DNA from: CAZADH01 sp964483805
GTDB taxonomy: Bacteria > Muiribacteriota > Ozemobacteria > Ozemobacterales > Ozemobacteraceae
Direction of reading: 5' to 3'
Length of the DNA: 28,206 nt
Assembly: GCA_964483805.1 (NCBI GenBank)
Contig: CAZADH010000042.1
Location: 1 to 28,206 of the forward strand
This document shows, in pieces, positions 23,113 through 28,206 of the stretch. The notes under the pieces are model-generated. The model was not told where the DNA came from. It saw nothing but the letters and a program-made list of their open reading frames with translations, and searched no databases. The translations under genes and the position numbers were made by a program. How positions within the stretch are numbered: the first letter of the stretch is position 1; every line of letters begins with the position of its first letter.

Positions 23113-24081
23113 TCAGCGGTTGGACGCCGCCGGCAGGACCGTGCCCACGGCCACCGGGTTGCCGCGCAGAAACGCCGCGGCCGCCATCATCGTCTTGCCC
23201 GGTTTCTGCAGGTGGCGCAATTGCAGCGCCGACCCGTTTTGACAAGCAACCACAAAGCCCGTGGCAGGATCGCTCTGCAAGACGGTCCCCGGAGCGGTAC
23301 CGGCATGCGTCGCCGCAGCAACCACCGCTTCACCGACCTTGCACTGCATCTCGCCCAGCCAAAACCAGCAACCCGGGTTCGGAAACAGGGCGCGAATGCG
23401 CTGCGCCAACACTCCGGCAGGAAGGTTCCAGTCGAGTTGGGCCATCTCGGTCGTGATCTTGGGGGCGAATGTCGCTTTCGTGTCGTCTTGCGCAACAGGC
23501 GTGAGCCGACCGGCGGCAAACTCCTTCAAGGTTTGCACCAACAGTGGGGCGCCGCGCTCTGCCAGCGTGCGCAGGACCGACCCGCTCGTGTCGTTGGCGG
23601 CGATCGGAACCTCCTGGCTGGCGAGCATCGCCCCGGCGTCGAGCTTCTCGTTGATCAACATGATCGTGTTGCCGGTGATCTCGTCGCCGGCCATGATGGC
23701 CGCTTGCACCGGGGCCGCCCCACGATGTTTCGGCAACAACGACCCGTGCAGATTGACGGCGCCGACCCGCGGAATCGCCAACACGTCGGCCGGCAGCATC
23801 AACCCGTAGGCGACGACGACGAGATAGTCGGGCTTCAAACTGCGCAGTTGCTCGACCGCGGCGGGTTCCTTTTTCAGGCTGGCCGGCGTCCAGACCGGCA
23901 GCCCCAGACGTGTTGCCGCGCTCTTGACCGGCGTCGGCGTGATCTGGTTGCCGCGCCCCTTCGGCCGGTCGGGTTGGCAGAACACGCCGACGATCTCGAA
24001 CTCCGGATCGTGGGCCAGCGCTTGCAGCGAGGGCAGCGCAAACTCCGGGCTGCCCATGAAAACGACGCGCAATCGGCTCAA
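23113..24081 (-). CDS. fmt: methionyl-tRNA formyltransferase
   Basis: A 322-residue enzyme (E. coli 315) that formylates initiator Met-tRNA using 10-formyl-tetrahydrofolate. The catalytic residues Asn110, His112 and Asp148 are in the expected places (VNLHGSLLP, EKLDAG), and HGSLLPKHRGAAP is the family signature. The folate-domain start RLRVVFMGSPEFALPSL and the loop CQPDRPKGRG are intact; the C-terminal OB-fold domain is present (about 205-322). The start is a TTG (24081-24079) that overlaps the def TGA as TTGA, giving the family's normal N-terminus and length; upstream in-frame starts would lie inside def. Translation is probably coupled to def. Confidence 0.96.
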   Translation of the reverse strand: MSRLRVVFMGSPEFALPSLQALAHDPEFEIVGVFCQPDRPKGRGNQITPTPVKSAATRLGLPVWTPASLKKEPAAVEQLRSLKPDYLVVVAYGLMLPADVLAIPRVGAVNLHGSLLPKHRGAAPVQAAIMAGDEITGNTIMLINEKLDAGAMLASQEVPIAANDTSGSVLRTLAERGAPLLVQTLKEFAAGRLTPVAQDDTKATFAPKITTEMAQLDWNLPAGVLAQRIRALFPNPGCWFWLGEMQCKVGEAVVAAATHAGTAPGTVLQSDPATGFVVACQNGSALQLRHLQKPGKTMMAAAAFLRGNPVAVGTVLPAASNR

Positions 24082-24596
24082 GCGGCTTCCTCGTCGTCGT
24101 GGTGCGGAATCTTGCCCTCTTTGACCAGCTCGAGGTCGCGCTTGATCTGCAGCTTGCGGGCCTTGCTGATGCGATCGACGAAGACCACGCCATCGAGGTG
24201 GTCGCACTCATGCTGAATCGCCCGGGCAAACAACCCTTCGGCGGTAATCTCGAACAGATCGCCGTTGCTGTCGTAGGCCCGTGCCACGACCTTCTTGGCG
24301 CGGGTGACCTCTTCGCGAATTCCCGGCACCGACAGGCAGCCCTCTTCGCACGTGTCTTTGCCAGAGCTCTCGACGATTTCGGGATTGATCAGTTCGTACA
24401 GCTTCTGATCGAGCTCGATGACCACCACGCGCTTCTCGACGCCGATCTGCGGCGCCGCCAGACCGACACCGTCGGCATCGCGCATCGTCTCGGCCATGTC
24501 GGCCACCAATTGCTTGAGTTCGGCATCGAACTGGGTGACGGGCTTGGCGACGCGACGCAGCGCCTCTTCGCCCAGATGAAGAATACGGTGTTTCAT
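24078..24596 (-). CDS. def: peptide deformylase
   Basis: A 172-residue metal hydrolase that removes the formyl group from nascent proteins. Its three motifs are complete: GVGLAAPQ at 43-50, EGCLS at 85-89 with the metal Cys, and HECDH at 129-133. The C-terminus ends in an acidic HHDDEEAA tail. The start at 24596 has a strong GGAGG. It overlaps fmt by 4 bases. A TTGCCT-N17-TATTGT promoter (24618-24646) lies just upstream, divergent from the TPR gene promoter. Confidence 0.97.
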   Translation of the reverse strand: MKHRILHLGEEALRRVAKPVTQFDAELKQLVADMAETMRDADGVGLAAPQIGVEKRVVVIELDQKLYELINPEIVESSGKDTCEEGCLSVPGIREEVTRAKKVVARAYDSNGDLFEITAEGLFARAIQHECDHLDGVVFVDRISKARKLQIKRDLELVKEGKIPHHDDEEAA

Positions 24597-24617
24597 GGCC
24601 TTCCTCCTGCCAGAAAG

Positions 24618-24646
24618 ACAATAGGCGGAAATGGCTCGCAAGGCAA
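24618..24646 (-). promoter_or_regulatory. promoter of the def-fmt-glycosyltransferase transcript
   Basis: On the minus strand, a -35 TTGCCT (24646-24641), 17 bases, and a -10 TATTGT (24623-24618). The predicted start near 24611 leaves a 15-base leader holding the ribosome site. Confidence 0.5.
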
Positions 24647-24670
24647 GCCGGGGAGCTCACTTTTGTGCTC

Positions 24671-24679
24671 TGGTATAAT
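24671..24679 (+). promoter_or_regulatory. extended -10 promoter of the TPR gene
   Basis: TGG directly followed by TATAAT (24674-24679) is an extended -10 element with a perfect hexamer. No good -35 is seen. The ATG at 24728 follows after a leader of about 42 bases with AAGGAG at the right distance. Confidence 0.5.
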
Positions 24680-24727
24680 CAGACAGACTGCGCGTTGAAC
24701 TCTCGCTGCAAACCAAGGAGATTTCTC

Positions 24728-25957
24728 ATGAGTCACCTGCCCGGTTGGCCTTTACTCGGCCGGATGAGTGGTTGTGTATGTCTGTTGTATGTATTGCTCG
24801 TTGCTGGCGCTCCGGTTGCTGCCGCCCCCCGCGAGGGCGTGGTCGCGATGGCCGACGAAATGCTGCGGGCCAATCGGTGGGTCGAGGCCGCCCAGATATT
24901 GCGCGAAAGTATTCGAGGCCTCGAGCGGCGGTCCGATGCCGACGCCGAGCTGCTCGAACAGTATCAATTGCTGGCCGATGCCTACGACCATCTCGACCAG
25001 ATCCACCCGGCGATCGATGCGCTGTTGCATGCCCGCAAGCTCGCCGCCGAGATCCACGGGGCCAGTTCCGGCGCGGTGAAGAAAATCGATCAGCGCATCG
25101 AGACACTGCGCACGCGGCCCCGCCGTCCGAAGACCGCCAAGAACACGGCGTCGGGGACCCCGCGCCTCGTGACCGTGACAGGGACCGCCGCCGGCGCCGC
25201 AACCAGCGGTGAACCGGGCGCGGCAATCGCAATTCCGGGTTCGGCCGGCACGCCGACCGACGACGGCAGCACTGCCGTCTCAGTGTCGACCGGGGCACCT
25301 CCCGGTGTTGGTTCCGCAATGCTCAAAGACGCTGCCGAAGCCATTCAGCGGGGGCAGTTCGTCGAGGCCCGCCGCCTGGTCGACGAAGCCATCAAGACCG
25401 ACGCGAAAAATGTCGATGCGTTGGTGCTCAAAGCCGACCTGTGCGCCAAGACGAACGACCTGTCGGCAGCACTGGAAGCGTCCGAGAAGGCGGTGCAACT
25501 GGCCCCCGATCATCCCGCCGCGAACTTTCTTTATGGCAGCAGTCTGTTTGTCGCCCAGCGCTATGACGAAGCCGCACGCGCCCTCGAACACACGGTTTCG
25601 GTGGCGCCGACGTTCAATGCCGCCCTCCTGCCACTGGGTTCCGCCTACGTGCAGACCGACCGCTACGACGATGCGCTCTCCGTGTTCAACAAAGCCAAAG
25701 ACGTGGCCCCCAACGATCCGAAGGTGCGCACGATGCTTGGCAACCTGCTCGTCTTGATGGATCGCCCCGCCGATGCGGTCGAGGAACTCAACTTCGCCGT
25801 CGAAAAAGACCCGGGCAATGCCCAGTCCCGTTTCTATCTCGGGTTGGCCCAACTCAATTCGGGCAATCGGCCCGAAGCCGAGGCTCAGTTGACCAAACTG
25901 AAGGACCTTGCGCCAGACATGGCCGAACAGTTGCAGCGGCATCTCAGTCAGAAGTAG
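24728..25957 (+). CDS. exported tetratricopeptide repeat protein
   Basis: A 409-residue protein with an N-terminal signal peptide or anchor (hydrophobic about residues 9-32, possible cleavage after AAA), a first helical-repeat region (about 37-120), an Ala/Pro/Thr/Gly-rich linker (about 121-195) and a run of TPR units to the C-terminus (about 200-405). The TPR pattern is visible in repeats such as AIDALLHARKLAAE, DLSAALEASEKAVQLAPDHP, RYDEAARALEHTV and RPEAEAQLTKLKDLAPD. Such proteins act as scaffolds for envelope complexes. The start has AAGGAG 7 bases upstream. It sits between def and priA but on the opposite strand, converging with priA across 112 bases that hold a good hairpin. A specific role cannot be read. 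Confidence 0.88.
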   Translation: MSHLPGWPLLGRMSGCVCLLYVLLVAGAPVAAAPREGVVAMADEMLRANRWVEAAQILRESIRGLERRSDADAELLEQYQLLADAYDHLDQIHPAIDALLHARKLAAEIHGASSGAVKKIDQRIETLRTRPRRPKTAKNTASGTPRLVTVTGTAAGAATSGEPGAAIAIPGSAGTPTDDGSTAVSVSTGAPPGVGSAMLKDAAEAIQRGQFVEARRLVDEAIKTDAKNVDALVLKADLCAKTNDLSAALEASEKAVQLAPDHPAANFLYGSSLFVAQRYDEAARALEHTVSVAPTFNAALLPLGSAYVQTDRYDDALSVFNKAKDVAPNDPKVRTMLGNLLVLMDRPADAVEELNFAVEKDPGNAQSRFYLGLAQLNSGNRPEAEAQLTKLKDLAPDMAEQLQRHLSQK

Positions 25958-26027
25958 CGGTCGGTCGGGCCTGTGTCGGTGGCGGGCAGGAAGCCCGTCG
26001 CGGTGGTTGACGGCCGGCGTCAGTGTT

Positions 26028-26057
26028 GCTGTTTCCGGCGGTTGCCGGAAAAACAGC
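26028..26057. terminator. bidirectional terminator hairpin between the TPR gene and priA
   Basis: GCTGTTTCCGGC (26028-26039) pairs with GCCGGAAAAACAGC (26044-26057), the latter with two extra A, around a 4-base loop. The A-run gives T-rich sequence on the minus strand, so it can end priA transcripts; the T-run at 26032-26034 is short for the plus strand. Confidence 0.6.
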
Positions 26058-26069
26058 CTGGGCGGCCGA

Positions 26070-28206
26070 TCACAGCATCATGTAGGGATCGGGGTCGACG
26101 GCAAGGTGCACGGCGCCGCCGAGCTTTGTGCCTCGGAGCATGGCGTTGAGCGCGGGCAGTTCTGCTTCGAGGTCGTCGGTTTTGTACAGCAACTGAAAAC
26201 GGTGTTGCCGGTTGATGACTTCGATCGCGGCCGGTGCCGGACCCCAGACCTCACCGTGATGTTGCCCGGTCGCCGCGACTTTGCGCAGTTCATCGGCCAG
26301 CACCGCGCCAGCCTCGCGGGCTTTGTCGGGATCGGGCCCGCTGACGAGAAAACCGATCAACCGCACCAGCGGCGGGAAGCGGGTCTCGCGGCGCAGGCGC
26401 AGCTCATCGGCAAAGAAGGCGAGAAAATCTTCGGTGAGCGCATGGCGGATCGCGTGGTGGTTCGGATTGTATGTCTGAAGTATGACACGACCGGGCCGAT
26501 CGCCCCGCCCGGCCCGTCCCGCGACCTGCGCAAGCAGTGAAAACGTTCGCTCTGCCGCCCGAAAATCGGGCAGGCGCAAGACACTGTCGGCGGCCAGGAT
26601 GCCGACCAGGGTGACGCCCGGAAAATCGAGCCCCTTCGCCACCATCTGCGTGCCGATCAGGATGTCGAGTTCGCGGCGGCCGAACCGGTCGAGAATCGTC
26701 TCGAGACTACCGCGAGTCGATACCGAGTCGGAGTCGAGCCGTTGCACCCGGGCCTTGGGAAAGTGCCGTCGCGTCTCGGTTTCGATGCGTTGGGTGCCGG
26801 CCCCGAAATACCGAATCTGCTCGCTCTTGCAGGCGGGACACTGTTTGGGTTGTCCCTGCACCTCGCCACAATAATGGCAGCGCAACAACTGCTGCCCCTC
26901 GTGAAAGACCAACGACACCTGACACCGTGAGCACCCGACCGCATGGCCGCACGCCCGGCATAGCACGAAGCTCGAATGGCCGCGCCGGTTGATGAACAGA
27001 ATGGCCTGTTCGCCGTTCTTCAACACGGTGTCGAGCGCGTCGCGCAGGGTCTGCGAAAAGACGCTGCGGTTGTGCCGGGCCGTCAGTTCGTGCCGCATGT
27101 CGACCAGGTCGACCTGGGGGGGGCGCCGGTCGGTGACCCGTTGGGTGAGATGTATTAATTCGTATTTACAATCGAGGGCCCGTTGGTAGGCTTCGAGCGT
27201 CGGCGTTGCCGATCCCATGACCAACTGCGCGTTGGCCAGACGGCAGCGCTCGGCCGCCACTTCCCGGGCATGGTAACGGGGCGGGGTGTCCTGTTTGAAC
27301 GATGGCTCGCCCTCCTCGTCGAGAATGATGCACCCGAGGTTGGGCAACGGCGCAAACACCGCCGAGCGCGCCCCAACGACGACGCGGCGCTTGCCCTGGC
27401 GGATCAGCTCCCACTGGTCGAACCGCTCGCCATCGGCCAGTCCACTGTGCAGCACGGCAACGTCGTGGCCGAACCGGTCGCGAAACCGTTTCAACATTTG
27501 CGGCGTCAGCGAGATTTCGGGTACGAGGACGATGACGTTGAGCCCCTTGGCCAGCAGTTCGCCGGCCCAGCGCAGGTAGATCTCGGTCTTGCCCGAACAG
27601 GTCACGCCCCGCACCAGCACCGGGCGGCGATTGTCGGCGAAGCTGGCCCGCAGTTTCTCGAGCACGGCGGTCTGCTCGGCGGTCAGGTCGGGAACCACGG
27701 CCGGGGCTGCGGCATAATAGTCGCCCTTGCCGGGGTCGCGGTGCGTGCGCTCGACGACCTCGACGAGCGCGCCCTTGCGCACCAATTGCTGGATCGGCGC
27801 GGTGCTCGTCTGGGCCCGGCGCGCCAGATCGGCGGCGGTGGTTGCGCCTCCGTGCGCCAACAGGGTTTCGAAGACGAGTCGCTCCTTGTCGGTCATCGAC
27901 TCGATCGCGATGGGCCGGTCGGTGGCGGCGTGCAGCAGACGCCGCATCCGGGGTCCGGCGTCGTCGGTCAGCGCATGTTCCATGATGACCCGACCGTCGG
28001 CCAACCACCGGCCCAACTGCTCGAGACTCTTGGGGTGAGCGCGGCGGAAACCCTCGTAACTGGCGCGCGGGTGTTGTTCGAGCCAGGTCAGTGCCGCGGG
28101 GCGCGTACAGTCACGGTCATCCGGCAGCGGGTCCGCTTTCACTGCGCTCGGCGCGTGCCCGCCATCCGGGCGCCAGCGGCCCACATCGCGCATCCCTGCG
28201 CTCGGG
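26070..28206 (-). CDS. priA: primosomal protein N' (PriA helicase), 5' end outside the window
   Basis: Replication-restart 3'-5' DNA helicase. The frame is open to the right edge, so the N-terminal DNA-binding domain lies outside; 707 residues follow the ATG at 28193 (numbering from there). A winged-helix region (about 95-165) precedes two helicase lobes. Walker A reads GVTCSGKTE (family GVTGSGKTE) with Cys199, and the Walker B/DExH box reads DEEGEPSFKQ (family DEEH) with Gly295. Eight zinc-binding Cys occur as CRAC, CSRC, CHYC and CPAC pairs in the usual insertion (about 415-460). Motifs MVAKGLDFPGVTLVG and QVAGRAGRGDRPG (motif VI) are intact. It lies in the common def-fmt-priA neighbourhood. 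The two altered motif residues are odd but the rest is intact, so I call it functional. Confidence 0.93.
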   Translation of the reverse strand, partial: PSAGMRDVGRWRPDGGHAPSAVKADPLPDDRDCTRPAALTWLEQHPRASYEGFRRAHPKSLEQLGRWLADGRVIMEHALTDDAGPRMRRLLHAATDRPIAIESMTDKERLVFETLLAHGGATTAADLARRAQTSTAPIQQLVRKGALVEVVERTHRDPGKGDYYAAAPAVVPDLTAEQTAVLEKLRASFADNRRPVLVRGVTCSGKTEIYLRWAGELLAKGLNVIVLVPEISLTPQMLKRFRDRFGHDVAVLHSGLADGERFDQWELIRQGKRRVVVGARSAVFAPLPNLGCIILDEEGEPSFKQDTPPRYHAREVAAERCRLANAQLVMGSATPTLEAYQRALDCKYELIHLTQRVTDRRPPQVDLVDMRHELTARHNRSVFSQTLRDALDTVLKNGEQAILFINRRGHSSFVLCRACGHAVGCSRCQVSLVFHEGQQLLRCHYCGEVQGQPKQCPACKSEQIRYFGAGTQRIETETRRHFPKARVQRLDSDSVSTRGSLETILDRFGRRELDILIGTQMVAKGLDFPGVTLVGILAADSVLRLPDFRAAERTFSLLAQVAGRAGRGDRPGRVILQTYNPNHHAIRHALTEDFLAFFADELRLRRETRFPPLVRLIGFLVSGPDPDKAREAGAVLADELRKVAATGQHHGEVWGPAPAAIEVINRQHRFQLLYKTDDLEAELPALNAMLRGTKLGGAVHLAVDPDPYMML

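Noticed and set aside
1..28206. CRISPR array, insertion sequence, prophage or tRNA gene
   Set aside because: No regularly spaced long repeats, no transposase, integrase or phage structural protein, and no cloverleaf-like sequence were seen.

Overview
This is a GC-rich bacterial chromosome segment with dense, mostly single-copy housekeeping and envelope genes. I see no phage, transposon, plasmid or CRISPR signature and no rRNA or tRNA gene. Genes use ATG/GTG/TTG starts. Many have Shine-Dalgarno sequences, and the promoters I can read fit a sigma70-like pattern (TTG-N17-TAnnnT). N-terminal signal peptides, a PstS-like binding protein, an M48 protease and a DUF2339 protein suggest a free-living, two-membrane-type bacterium. 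The phylum cannot be fixed from the sequence alone; a little-studied lineage such as Riflebacteria is only a guess.

Layout. 1-4384 (+): a large multi-pass HAMP/class III nucleotide-cyclase protein that lacks one metal-binding Asp, then a PstS-like periplasmic binding protein. 4394-10067 (-): a small HExxH putative metallopeptidase, a membrane-anchored von Willebrand factor A protein with a long structured leader, and an 808-residue LTA-synthase-type sulfatase-fold protein. 10316-11215 (+): a membrane-anchored alpha/beta hydrolase, divergent from the sulfatase. 11262-17356 (-): an M48 metalloprotease translationally coupled to a DUF2339 membrane protein with two zinc ribbons, a LexA/UmuD-like S24 autopeptidase without a DNA-binding domain, and a four-helix membrane protein of unknown role. 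17440-21695 (+): an ABC exporter (NodI/NodJ type), then recA with a dTDP-glucose 4,6-dehydratase gene 3 bases behind it, closed by a strong terminator. 21942-24596 (-): def, fmt and a family-4 glycosyltransferase as a likely operon. 24728-25957 (+): an exported TPR protein. 26070-28206 (-): priA, running off the right edge.

Working together. def, fmt and priA form the familiar initiator-methionine/replication-restart neighbourhood, here interrupted by the TPR gene. recA is tied to a nucleotide-sugar gene rather than to recX. The rest is envelope biology: export, lipid/glycan headgroup transfer, protein quality control and membrane scaffolding.

Most interesting signals: the HTH-less S24 autopeptidase with its own promoter and a dyad over the -35; several promoters placed so that transcripts would start at or next to the ATG (leaderless mRNAs); a 44-codon ORF joined by ATGA overlaps to both ABC-transporter genes; altered Walker A and DExH residues in PriA; the degenerate cyclase; and a hand-counted excess of the heptamer CAATACA. 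No clear new defence or mobile system is visible.
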